Shown: piece after piece, positions 1 through 7,456 of the stretch | Numbering within the stretch: the stretch's first letter is position 1 | Layout of the letters: every line of letters starts with the position of its first letter | NCBI GenBank assembly: GCA_964535025.1 | Contig: CAZHRW010000270.1 | Span: 1 to 13,152, forward strand | Reading direction: 5' to 3' | DNA from: JAAYZK01 sp964535025 | GTDB lineage: Bacteria; Planctomycetota; Phycisphaerae; SM23-33; FEN-1343 | DNA length: 13,152 nt | Translations under genes and position numbers: made by a program | The notes under the pieces: generated by a model | The model's input: only the letters and a program-made list of their open reading frames with translations | What the model was told of the DNA's origin: nothing | The model's database searches: none

Positions 1-103
1 CCTCCTGCTGTTGCTGCTGCATTTGCCCTTCGGCGGTCACGGCGAACAGAAGCGTTGCGGCGACCGCTGCACTAAGGAAGACCACTGTTTTGCGTCCAAA
101 CAT
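1..103 (-). CDS. Secreted Gln-rich protein, N-terminal part only (cut by window edge)
   Basis: Reading the minus strand from the ATG at 103 gives 34 codons that run off the window edge. The first residues (MFGRKTVVFLSAAVAATLLF) form a classic signal peptide: a basic n-region (R4, K5), a hydrophobic core of about 16 residues, and an Ala-x-Ala-like cleavage site around A-V-T-A before EGQ. The mature part begins with a run of five Gln followed by Glu. An AAGGAG ribosome binding site lies about 7 bases upstream of the ATG (around 111-116), which supports both the start and the reality of the gene. The product is therefore exported or periplasmic. Its family cannot be told from so little sequence, and no function is assigned. 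Confidence 0.6.
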   Translation of the reverse strand, partial: MFGRKTVVFLSAAVAATLLFAVTAEGQMQQQQQE

Positions 104-131
104 CGTCCGCTCCTTCTGGCTGTTGTGGGAG

Positions 132-141
132 CCCACGTGGG
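132..141. repeat. 10-bp perfect palindrome CCCACGTGGG
   Basis: A perfect 10-bp palindrome lies about 30 bases upstream of the start of the secreted Gln-rich gene, in its probable 5' leader. It could be a binding site for a dimeric regulator, but a single copy in GC-rich DNA is weak evidence. The rest of 104-358 shows a small CCTAA/TTAGG inverted pair around 187-199 and a 12-bp GC palindrome (344-355) just after the DUF1570 stop. I see no convincing promoter there. Confidence 0.25.
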
Positions 142-358
142 AAGCTTCCTCCGGCGACCACCGCCGACACCTTCCCCTCTCTTGTCCTAATTCTTAGGCC
201 CCCAGCGGAAAAACACACATCCGAATTGACCGGAGTTCTTCCATCCGGCCGCGGCAGAAGGGGCGTAGGGAATGGACTTACGGGAACGTCGCCGCCGGCG
301 CCGGTGAGGTGGGGTTGTAACGGTGGTAAGACTTAAGCGACCCGCGGGGCCCCGCCGC

Positions 359-1456
359 TCACGGCCGGTCGCCGCCGTCGGCCAGCGTGGCCCCCAGATC
401 CCGCAGGTATCGCTGCCAGTCGGCCTCGACCGCGTCGAGGGGGCCGAAGGCCTCGACGAACTCCCCGCGAAGCTGCCGCGGCAGGCGGCGACCCATGGGC
501 AGCCGCGCCAGCGCGTGCATGTATCGCCGCAGCGCCGCCGGGCGGGTCCGCAGGAGGAACTGCCAGAACCCCCACGACTGGCCGTACAAGGCCACGGCGG
601 TCGGCCGGTCCGCCGACGGCAGCGTGGTCATGGCGACCCAGTCGGTCAGCGGCACCAGGCGCCCGCTTTGCAGGGCCGCCAGCAGGTCGGCGCGCCGGAC
701 GGGGTTGTCGGCGGTCAGGGCGGTCGTGTCGGCGTCGAAGGTCTCGAAGCTCGTGGCCAGGCCCTCGGCCAGCCAGAAGGGATACATCACCCCGCGTTTC
801 ATCAGGCCGAGGCTGTAGGCCAGCTGGTGGGCCGCCTCATGGCGGATCCGCTCGACCTCCACGCCGCCCCGCAGCAGCGGCGGGGCCGACACGTCGCCGT
901 GGCCGGCCGAGGCCTCGACGACCCGCGCCGGCCGGGAGGTCGGCGCGTCGTCGGCGCCCGTCAGGAGCATCGCCACCTGGTTGGTGCGGCAGGAGTAGTA
1001 GGCCGGCATCGCCGAGACGTCCAGGCGGTCGTGTCGGCGGGCGTGGTCGCGGTAATCGTCGCCGTCGTGGAAGCCCAGCCACACCAGCGGCTCGCGCGGG
1101 GCGGCCACCGTGAAGCCCTTGTCGCGGAACGCCCGGGTGAACCGCACGCGGAAGTGCTCCAGCAGGTCCCCGGCCAACAGGGCCCACAGCGGGTCGTCGT
1201 CGGCGGCGATGACGTAATGGTCGGTGACGTACGGCGCGAACCCGTCCGGCAGCGCCACCGGCGCCGCCGACGCCGAGCGCACCGACCGCACCGACCGCAC
1301 CGGGGCCTCGGACGGCGTCGCCGCGACCGCCGAAGACAAGCGGCCCGCGGGCAGGGTGAGCCACGCGGCGACAGCGAGCGCGCCCAAAGCACGGATCGTG
1401 GTCCCGCGCGGCCGGCCTTGCCTCGCTTTCGGTGGATGGACGTTCAGGCCATGCAC
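359..1456 (-). CDS. Secreted DUF1570-type putative zinc metalloprotease (HExxH)
   Basis: The 365-residue product has a zincin motif H-E-A-A-H at residues 206-210 and a likely third zinc ligand E231 in the context FWLAEGLA, the arrangement of DUF1570/peptidase-MA-like proteins common in Planctomycetes. The N-terminus has a basic stretch (KARQGRPR) followed by a hydrophobic core (ALGALAVAAWLTLPAG) and Ala-rich residues, a probable signal peptide, so the protein should act outside the cytoplasm. Substrate is unknown. The GTG at 1456 is chosen because a promoter (TATAGT at 1464-1469) sits directly upstream. An in-frame extension to an ATG at 1636 would run through that promoter and has no signal-like N-terminus. 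A downstream TTG is also possible. A short 9-bp tandem repeat around 1280-1300 encodes RSVRSVRS after the signal peptide. Confidence 0.78.
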   Translation of the reverse strand: MHGLNVHPPKARQGRPRGTTIRALGALAVAAWLTLPAGRLSSAVAATPSEAPVRSVRSVRSASAAPVALPDGFAPYVTDHYVIAADDDPLWALLAGDLLEHFRVRFTRAFRDKGFTVAAPREPLVWLGFHDGDDYRDHARRHDRLDVSAMPAYYSCRTNQVAMLLTGADDAPTSRPARVVEASAGHGDVSAPPLLRGGVEVERIRHEAAHQLAYSLGLMKRGVMYPFWLAEGLATSFETFDADTTALTADNPVRRADLLAALQSGRLVPLTDWVAMTTLPSADRPTAVALYGQSWGFWQFLLRTRPAALRRYMHALARLPMGRRLPRQLRGEFVEAFGPLDAVEADWQRYLRDLGATLADGGDRP

Positions 1457-1765
1457 GCCAGCGACTATAGCGAAACCCGGCAGGCCGATCAACCTATCCT
1501 GCGGATTTACCAACAGCTTCCAACAGGCCGGGCGCATGCCGTCGGAAGTCCAAGTGGGCAAGGCTGTTAGGTGGGGCGAACGGGGCCGGCAGCGGGCGCA
1601 TGGGCCGATAAGCCACGGCAGGGAAAAGGTTAGCACGATCTTGAATTGTGGCGTCCGAGTGCGTGGTCAGCTTGTTCGCCGACAGCGAAAAATAACGACT
1701 TACGAGCAGCAACTGACTTCTTTGTAGGGTCCGCCCTGAGGTGCCCCGGGGTCCTCGCCTGCGTG
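1457..1765. other. Gene-free stretch between DUF1570 and DUF2892-like genes
   Basis: About 300 bases without a supported gene. It holds the DUF1570 promoter at its left end and a small 5-bp inverted repeat TTCGC/GCGAA (1675-1689). There is no clear intrinsic terminator after the stop of the gene at 1766. I found no tRNA or recognisable riboswitch; the open frames crossing it have no ribosome binding site and no family-like sequence. Confidence 0.5.
1464..1492 (-). promoter_or_regulatory. Sigma70-like promoter of the DUF1570 gene
   Basis: On the minus strand TTGATC (1487-1492) is separated by exactly 17 bases from TATAGT (1464-1469), matching the -35 at 4 of 6 and the -10 at 5 of 6 positions. 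Transcription would begin about 7 bases after the -10, nearly on the GTG at 1456, which implies a leaderless or nearly leaderless mRNA. Confidence 0.55.
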
Positions 1766-2236
1766 TCAGTCGCGGCGGTAGTCGGCGGCGTCGATGGCGG
1801 CGTTGGTGCGGGCGATGGGGTCGCTGTCGACGTTGACGCTGTCGAAGTCGCCCCGGAGGGCCTTCAAGGCGTAGCGCTCGCGGTCGATCTCCTGCATGGT
1901 GCGCACGCCCAGGCGGCGGAAGATCGACACCGGGGGGCACCAGCCCTGGATCGCGTGCTGCAGCAGGAAGCCGGCCACGGCGATCGGCAGGTAGCGCAAG
2001 AGCTTCCAGCGGCGACCCAGCGCCACCGACAGCAGCGAGAGGATCGCCGCGTTGCTCTCCAGCGTCCGTTCGATGTCCCACTCGTGATCGATCTGGTGCA
2101 GGCGGTCCTCGATGGCGTCGAGACGACCGGCGATGTCGGTGACGCGGGCCCGGGTGGCCTGATCGATGCAGTAGTTGATCTCGGCGGGCGTGTGGTCCAT
2201 CACCCGGTCGGCGGTCGGTTCCTTGGAGGCAATCAT
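1766..2236 (-). CDS. DUF2892 / YgaP-like inner-membrane protein
   Basis: A 156-residue protein with a charged, helical N-terminal half (residues about 20-60, including the HEWDIERTLE stretch) and two short hydrophobic segments (about 63-74 and 80-98) separated by a basic turn RRWK, typical of the small DUF2892/YgaP-like transmembrane hairpin. The segment from about 94 to 122 (QHAIQGWCPP...FRRLGVRT...IDRERYALK) resembles a conserved signature I recall from this family, including a single Cys at 100 before Pro-Pro. GGGAG lies 7 bases before the ATG at 2236. The function is unknown; some homologues occur fused to rhodanese domains or near stress genes. It lies downstream of the ferritin-like YciE gene on the same strand (gap 164 bases), so co-expression is plausible. 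Confidence 0.72.
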   Translation of the reverse strand: MIASKEPTADRVMDHTPAEINYCIDQATRARVTDIAGRLDAIEDRLHQIDHEWDIERTLESNAAILSLLSVALGRRWKLLRYLPIAVAGFLLQHAIQGWCPPVSIFRRLGVRTMQEIDRERYALKALRGDFDSVNVDSDPIARTNAAIDAADYRRD

Positions 2237-2260
2237 GATGTCACTCCCGGGCTCGAAGTC

Positions 2261-2286
2261 GGCCGGGGCGCACCGGCGCCCCGGCC
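2261..2286 (-). repeat. 11-bp perfect inverted repeat upstream of the DUF2892-like gene
   Basis: GGCCGGGGCGC (2261-2271) and GCGCCCCGGCC (2276-2286) pair perfectly across a 4-base loop, giving a very stable hairpin 24 bases before the ATG at 2236. There is no T-tract, so it is not a standard intrinsic terminator. It could be a processing site or attenuator between the YciE gene and this one, or a protein-binding site. Confidence 0.5.
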
Positions 2287-2400
2287 GGCGGGGGTTACGT
2301 CCGGGGCGGTGGGCCGCCTTCGGACCGGCGGGTATTCATGGTCATACTCCGCTTAGGTTGAGCCGCCGGACGGAACCCGCCCGCCGGCGGCGGTGGCCGC

Positions 2401-2922
2401 TTACACCTGAGCCGAGAAATTGATGCGGCCGGCCAGGTCGGTCAGCTCGTGGTCGGTCGCGCTTTCCTCGTCCAGCGTCTGCTCCAGCAGGTCCGCCACC
2501 TCCGGCAGGTTCAGCAACCGGGCGTACGACCGGGCCGAGCCGTAACCGGCCATCTCGTAGTGCTCGACGCGCTGGGCGGCGGAGATCAGGGCCGCGTCCT
2601 TGACGCCGGGGTCGCCGTCGGCCTTCATCAGCACCTCGCCTTCCTCGAGGATGCCCTTGATCCCCTCGCAGGTGCCGCGATCGGCCTCCATGTTCAGCCA
2701 ATCGAAACAGTCCTCCAGCCGTTGCTTCTGCGCGATGCTCACCTGGCGGTGCGCTTCGAACGCCCGCTTGAGTTCCGCGTCGCTGGCGGCGTCGGCCATG
2801 TTCGGCAGCGCGTCGATGACCCGTTGTTCAACGTCGTAGAGATCCTTCAACTCCTCGATCAGCAGGTCTTCCAAGCTGTCCAGCGACTTGGTTCCGGCCT
2901 TCAGCGAAGCCATCAGAGACAT
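2401..2922 (-). CDS. YciE/YciF family ferritin-like (DUF892) protein
   Basis: A 173-residue all-helical protein of the DUF892 family, a ferritin-like four-helix bundle linked to stress responses; several members are described as ferroxidase-like. Family features visible are the N-terminal SLEDLLIEELKDLYDVEQ helix, candidate metal-ligand residues E24, E32 and H58, the QRVEHYEMAGYG motif (residues 118-128, E120 and H121), and the C-terminal DEESATDHEL stretch (151-160). Length fits the family (about 160-175). The ATG at 2922 is preferred over the one at 2928 because AAGGGG (2930-2935) lies 7 bases from the former and only 1 from the latter. The protein is cytoplasmic, with no signal peptide. 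It probably heads a short transcription unit with the DUF2892-like gene. Confidence 0.87.
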   Translation of the reverse strand: MSLMASLKAGTKSLDSLEDLLIEELKDLYDVEQRVIDALPNMADAASDAELKRAFEAHRQVSIAQKQRLEDCFDWLNMEADRGTCEGIKGILEEGEVLMKADGDPGVKDAALISAAQRVEHYEMAGYGSARSYARLLNLPEVADLLEQTLDEESATDHELTDLAGRINFSAQV

Positions 2923-3416
2923 GATCATGCCCCTTCCCGAGTTTGACGTTGCCGTGAATCGTCACCGGGCGCATCTGCGCTCTCGAGCAGACCGCCCACA
3001 CGCTGTCTCATCCACCTCTAATGCTACGGTGGTCGCGACGGCCCGCCATCGGTGGAATACCGGGGGGCGACCCCTCGGTTGAGACCGCGCCCGATGGAAG
3101 AATCCTCGTCAGCGGCCGTACAGTCCGGGATGGGACTTAGGACGACAGGAACTGCGGGACCCCGCCGGCCGGATCGGCCGGCCGCGCTCAGGACGGCGCG
3201 ACGATCAGCGCCCGGGCGAACCGGGACCAAGTGTCGAAAAGGACGGCCGGCGCCCTTCCCGTCGAACAGGCGCGGTTCGCGCTCCTTGGGGATCATCCGG
3301 TGCGGCCCGCCTGTTCGGCTCCGGCGCAGGGCGCGATAATACGAGAGTGGGCCCAGGCGTAATACCAGGCCGGGCCTTGTGAGCGCCCCTTACGGGCGCC
3401 GTTGGGGAGCAGGGCA
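2923..3416. other. 494-bp gene-free region between divergent YciE and hybrid-kinase genes
   Basis: This should contain both promoters. For the kinase I see a -10-like GATAAT at 3335-3340 without a good -35. For the YciE gene nothing convincing was found beyond its ribosome binding site. An 8-bp inverted repeat GCCGGCCG/CGGCCGGC with a 3-base loop lies at 3164-3182, and another hairpin at 3383-3399. Open frames here lack ribosome binding sites and family-like sequence and are treated as noncoding. Confidence 0.45.
3383..3399 (+). repeat. Hairpin just upstream of the kinase ribosome binding site
   Basis: GCGCCC (3383-3388) and GGGCGC (3394-3399) are perfectly complementary across a CTTAC loop. 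The hairpin ends about 17 bases before the kinase ATG and close to the GGGGAG ribosome binding site, so it would be in the 5' leader and could affect translation. It is not followed by a T-tract. Confidence 0.35.
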
Positions 3417-5993
3417 ATGGTTGAGAAGATGCGCTCGCCATACGAGCAGTTGGAACGGCGCCTGGAAGCGGCCGAATCGACGCTGCGGGCGCTGCGGGAC
3501 GGGTCGGTCGCCGTCTCGCAGGACGAGCGTGAGACGCTGGCGGTCCGCCTGGCGGAGACGCAGCTTCGCGAAGCCCACGTTCGCCAGGTCCTCGGCGCCA
3601 TCCAGCGGGTCAACGAGGTGCTCATCACCGAAGACGATCCGCGGCGGCTGATCGAGCGGGTGTGCTCGAGCCTGGTCCAGACGCTGTGCTATTACCGTGC
3701 CGTCGTTGTGCTGACCGAGGATCGGGACCCCGCGGCCGAGAGGATGAGGATCGCGTCGGCGGGCTTTGACGAGGGGTTCGACGCGCTGGAGGCGCAGTGG
3801 CGGGAAGGGCAGTTCAGCCCCGCCATGGCCAGGGCGCTCGTGCAGGACGAGCTGGTGGTGGTCGAGGATCTCAGCGAGGAGTTCCCCGACACGCCGCACG
3901 TCGATCGAATGCGCGGGCACGCGGGGATGGTCCATCGTCTCCACCTCGACGGCCGTCTGTTCGGGCTTCTGCTCGTGTCGATGCCGCAGGAGTACCTCGA
4001 CGACACCGAGGAGCACGCCGTGTTCTCCGGCGTGGCCGACGACCTGGCGTTCACCCTGGAGAAGCTCGCCGCCGAGCGGGAGTTGCGGTGTCTCTGGCAG
4101 GTCGTGAGCACGGTGCCCCATCCGATCGCCTATGTGTCGTCCGACTACCGCTACCTGGCGATCAACGACGTCTACCTCGACCTGTTCGATGTCCCCCGCG
4201 ACCACATCCTCGGACGCCCCGTCGCGGAGGTCCTCGGCGGCGAGCTGTTCGAGCGGGAGATTCGGCCGCGGCTCGATCAGTGCCTGGCGGGCGAGGAAGT
4301 GCGCCACGAGATGCTCATTACGTTCCCCCGCGGGGGCCAGCGCTGGATAGGGATGGAATACTACCCGCATTACGACGGCGAGGGCCGCGTGGACGGCATT
4401 GTCGTGCACGGGCAGGACATCACCGAGCGCCGGCTCGCCGAAGCGGCCCTGCGCGAGAGCGAGGAACGCTACCGCGCGGTGTTCGAGCAGTCGTCCGAGG
4501 GCATCCTCCTGGTTCACGACGTGATCCTCGAATGCAACCGCAGAGCCGCGGAGATCCTGGGCCGGTCGAGGGAGGGGCTCATCGGCCATTCGCTGCTGGA
4601 GTTCGCGGCCCCGGTGCAGGAAGGGGGGACCGGTCGCGAGGCCTTTTACGACCAGGTCCGCCGGAACGTCTACGCAGGGCAGCCCCAGCACTCCGCCTGG
4701 CGGTGCGTGCGGGAGGATGGGAGCATTGCCGAGGTGGAGGTCCAGGCGAAGGCCATCTTGGTGCGGGGACGGCCGACGGCGCTGCTGGTCGCGCGGGACC
4801 TGACCGAGCTGCGCCGGGCCGAGTCCGAGCAGACCCGCCTGAGGGAGCAGTACCGCCAGGCCCAGAAGCTCGAAGCCGTCGGCCGCCTCGCCGGCGGCGT
4901 GGCCCACGACTTCAACAACATGCTCTCGGTGATCCTGGGCAACGTGGAACTGGCCGCCGACCGGATCGAGTCGTCCGATCCGCTGGCCGCCGATCTGGCC
5001 GAGATCCGCAAGGCCGCCGAGCGCTCGGCGCAACTGACCCGCCAACTGCTGGCGTTCGCCCGCAAGCAGACGGTCGCCCCCCGCGTGCTCGACCTCAACG
5101 AGACGCTCGCCGCCCAGCTCAGCATGCTCCGCCGCCTCATCGGCGAGAACATCGAGTTGACCTGGCGGCCGGCGGCGGACCTGCGGCCCGTCGAGATCGA
5201 CCCCGGGCAGATCGCCCAGGTGCTGGCGAACCTGTGCGTCAATGCCCGCGACGCCATCGGCGACGTGGGCGAGGTGATCATCGCCACCGAGAATGTCCAT
5301 CTTGACCGGGGCATTCGCACCGACCGAGCCCTCATACCGCCCGGCGACTACGTGCGGCTGTCGGTCGGCGACACCGGCCGCGGGATGGACGCCGAGACCC
5401 TCGAGCACGCCTTCGAGCCGTTCTTCACCACCAAGACGCCGGCCGAGGGCACCGGGCTGGGCCTGGCGACGGTGTACGGGATCGTCAAGCAGAACGGGGG
5501 GTTCATCGACGTCGACAGCGCCGTCGGGGAGGGCACCACCTTTTACATCTACCTGCCGCCCTACGTCGGGCCCGCCGAACGGCGCCACGCGCGCGAGGCG
5601 CCGCCGCCGGTCGGCCGCGGCCGCGAGACGGTGCTGTTCGTCGAGGATGAACCGGCCGTCGGCAGGCTCGGCACCACCATGCTGGAGAGCCTCGGGTACC
5701 ACGTGCTGACCGCCGCGACCCCCGGCGAAGCCGTCGCCCTGGCCCGCGAGCACGGCGGGGACATTGACCTGCTCATCACGGACGTCATCATGCCCGAGAT
5801 GGACGGGCGCGACCTGGCCGAACGGATCAGCGAGCTGCACCCCGACGTCAAATGCCTGTTCATCTCCGGCTATGCCGCCGACGTCATCGCCCATCGCGGG
5901 GTGCTGGACAAGGGCGTGCACTTCATGCAGAAGCCCTTCACCCGCCAGGAGCTGGCCGCGAAGGTCCGCGAGGCGCTCGGCAAGGAGGCCTGA
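3417..5993 (+). CDS. Soluble hybrid sensor histidine kinase (GAF-PAS-PAS-HisKA-HATPase-REC)
   Basis: An 858-residue hybrid kinase. In order: N-terminal coiled coil (about 10-55), GAF-like domain (60-220), PAS (226-340), second PAS (350-465), HisKA with phosphoacceptor H497 in GGVAHDFNNML, HATPase with N609 (NARDA), D652 (DTGRGM) and the GTGLGLA loop (678-684), and a C-terminal receiver with acidic pair E743/D744, phosphoacceptor D789 (LLITDVIMPEMDG), S817 and K839 (QKPF). All catalytic residues are present, so autophosphorylation and intramolecular relay to D789 are expected. There is no membrane segment or signal peptide, so it senses cytoplasmic signals, perhaps through GAF/PAS ligands; the ligand is unknown. 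The ATG at 3417 is preceded by GGGGAG; a TTG at 3402 is a less likely start. No histidine phosphotransferase or partner regulator is adjacent, so it is an orphan. The sulfatase gene follows on the same strand after 98 bases. Confidence 0.93.
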   Translation: MVEKMRSPYEQLERRLEAAESTLRALRDGSVAVSQDERETLAVRLAETQLREAHVRQVLGAIQRVNEVLITEDDPRRLIERVCSSLVQTLCYYRAVVVLTEDRDPAAERMRIASAGFDEGFDALEAQWREGQFSPAMARALVQDELVVVEDLSEEFPDTPHVDRMRGHAGMVHRLHLDGRLFGLLLVSMPQEYLDDTEEHAVFSGVADDLAFTLEKLAAERELRCLWQVVSTVPHPIAYVSSDYRYLAINDVYLDLFDVPRDHILGRPVAEVLGGELFEREIRPRLDQCLAGEEVRHEMLITFPRGGQRWIGMEYYPHYDGEGRVDGIVVHGQDITERRLAEAALRESEERYRAVFEQSSEGILLVHDVILECNRRAAEILGRSREGLIGHSLLEFAAPVQEGGTGREAFYDQVRRNVYAGQPQHSAWRCVREDGSIAEVEVQAKAILVRGRPTALLVARDLTELRRAESEQTRLREQYRQAQKLEAVGRLAGGVAHDFNNMLSVILGNVELAADRIESSDPLAADLAEIRKAAERSAQLTRQLLAFARKQTVAPRVLDLNETLAAQLSMLRRLIGENIELTWRPAADLRPVEIDPGQIAQVLANLCVNARDAIGDVGEVIIATENVHLDRGIRTDRALIPPGDYVRLSVGDTGRGMDAETLEHAFEPFFTTKTPAEGTGLGLATVYGIVKQNGGFIDVDSAVGEGTTFYIYLPPYVGPAERRHAREAPPPVGRGRETVLFVEDEPAVGRLGTTMLESLGYHVLTAATPGEAVALAREHGGDIDLLITDVIMPEMDGRDLAERISELHPDVKCLFISGYAADVIAHRGVLDKGVHFMQKPFTRQELAAKVREALGKEA

Positions 5994-6007
5994 CCGCCGT
6001 CCGGCGG
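5994..6007 (+). other. Short GC hairpin directly after the kinase stop
   Basis: CCGCCG (5994-5999) and CGGCGG (6002-6007) are complementary and begin right after the stop codon. No T-tract follows, so if it terminates transcription it is not by the canonical mechanism. In GC-rich DNA this may be chance. Confidence 0.2.
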
Positions 6008-6091
6008 CCGGCGATCGGCCCTGTTCACGGCGCCCGTGTTCGGGTATCCTCTGGGCGCGCTGTCGTCACGGATCGAAAGGAGCAGGTGCGC

Positions 6092-7456
6092 ATGGCCGCG
6101 GACGATCGATCGCCGAACGTGGTGTTTGTCTTCTCGGATCAGCAGCGGGCCGACACGCTGGGCTGCTACGGCCAGCCGCTCGCGGTGACGCCGAACCTCG
6201 ACCGCATGGCCGCCGAGGGGGTGCGCTTCGCCAACGCCTTCACGCCCCAGCCGGTGTGCGGACCGGCGCGGGCGGTGCTCCAGACCGGCAAGTACGCCAC
6301 CGAGACCGGTTGCTTCCGCAACGCCATCCGCCTGCCCGCCGGCGAACGCACCATCGCCCACGACATGGCCGACGCCGGCTACGACCTGGCCTACCTCGGC
6401 AAGTGGCACCTGGCCAGCACCCGCGGGCGGGTCCGCGGCGCGGACCTGCCGACCGAGGACTACCGCGAAACCGCCGTCCCCCTCGACCGCCGCGGCGGGT
6501 GGAACCAGTTCTGGCTGGCGTCCGATGTTCTCGAAGCCACCAGCCACAGCTACGACGGCTACATGCACGACGCCGACGGGACCCGCCGCGAGATCACCGG
6601 CTACCGCGCCGACTGGCAGACCGACCGGGCGATCGATTATCTCCGCACCCGGAAAGGGCAGGACAAGCCCTTCTTCCTGTTCATCTCCTACATCGAGCCC
6701 CACCACCAGAACGACCACAAGCACTTCGAGGGGCCCCGCGGCTCCAAGGAGCGCTTCGCCGACTTTGTGGTCCCCGGCGACCTGAAAGACACCGAAGGCG
6801 ACTGGCGGGAGGAACTGCCCGACTACCTCGGCTGCTGCGCCAGCCTCGACGCCAACCTCGGCCGCCTCCGCGACGAACTGGAACGCCTCCAGATGGCCGA
6901 TAACACGCTGGTGATCTACACCAGCGATCACGGCTGCCACTTCCGCACACGCAACGGCGAGTACAAACGCTCCTGCCACGATGCGACGCTCCATGTGCCG
7001 CTGATCGCCTGCGGACCGGGTTTCACGGGCGGGCAGGTCATCGACGAGCTGGTCAGCCTGATCGATATCCCCCCGACGATCCTCGCCGCCGCCGGCGTCG
7101 CGACCCCCGAGCGGATGCGCGGCCTGCCGCTCCAGCCGCTCGCCGACGGCACCGCCGACGTGTGGCGCGACGAGGTGTTCGTGCAGATCAGCGAGAGCCA
7201 CGTCGGCCGTGCGATCCGCACCGACCGCTGGACCTACAGCGTCCGCGCGCCCGGCGCCTCGGGCGCCGAAGACCCCGACAGCGATGTCTACGTCGAGGAG
7301 TTCCTCTACGACAACGACGCCGACGTCGACCAGCGGAACAACCTCGTCGCCGATCCGGCCCTCGTGTTCATCCGCGCCGACCTGGCCGCCCGCCTCGTCC
7401 GTTGCATGACCGACGCCGGCGAAGCCGCCCCGCAGATCAAGCCGGCCGAGGTGTGA
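6092..7456 (+). CDS. Sulfatase (S1 family, formylglycine-type), apparently cytoplasmic
   Basis: A 454-residue alkaline-phosphatase-fold sulfatase that should hydrolyse a sulfate ester. The maturation motif is C56-G-P-A-R, matching C-x-P-S/A-R in which the Cys is oxidised to formylglycine, followed by the usual LQTGKY. Other family features are the metal-binding start SDQQRADTLGCYG (D16), GKWHL (K104, H106) and TSDHG (D279, H280). Length is typical. The ATG at 6092 follows AAAGGAG by about 9 bases, and the N-terminus (MAADDRSPNVVFVF) has no signal peptide, unlike many exported planctomycete sulfatases. This implies action on an imported substrate, as for cytoplasmic choline-sulfatase-type enzymes; the real substrate cannot be deduced. 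It ends 20 bases inside the convergent hydrolase gene. Maturation needs a formylglycine-generating enzyme not seen here. Confidence 0.93.
   Translation: MAADDRSPNVVFVFSDQQRADTLGCYGQPLAVTPNLDRMAAEGVRFANAFTPQPVCGPARAVLQTGKYATETGCFRNAIRLPAGERTIAHDMADAGYDLAYLGKWHLASTRGRVRGADLPTEDYRETAVPLDRRGGWNQFWLASDVLEATSHSYDGYMHDADGTRREITGYRADWQTDRAIDYLRTRKGQDKPFFLFISYIEPHHQNDHKHFEGPRGSKERFADFVVPGDLKDTEGDWREELPDYLGCCASLDANLGRLRDELERLQMADNTLVIYTSDHGCHFRTRNGEYKRSCHDATLHVPLIACGPGFTGGQVIDELVSLIDIPPTILAAAGVATPERMRGLPLQPLADGTADVWRDEVFVQISESHVGRAIRTDRWTYSVRAPGASGAEDPDSDVYVEEFLYDNDADVDQRNNLVADPALVFIRADLAARLVRCMTDAGEAAPQIKPAEV

Noticed and set aside
1604..1611. GCCGATAA on the plus strand, a perfect sigma-28 -10 element
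   Set aside because: No TAAA-like -35 lies 15 bases upstream and no plus-strand gene follows; chance match.
3390..5921. Long open frame of about 840 codons antisense to the hybrid kinase
   Set aside because: It is the shadow of a clearly real gene in GC-rich DNA, with Arg/Gly/Leu/His-rich composition and no domain-like sequence.
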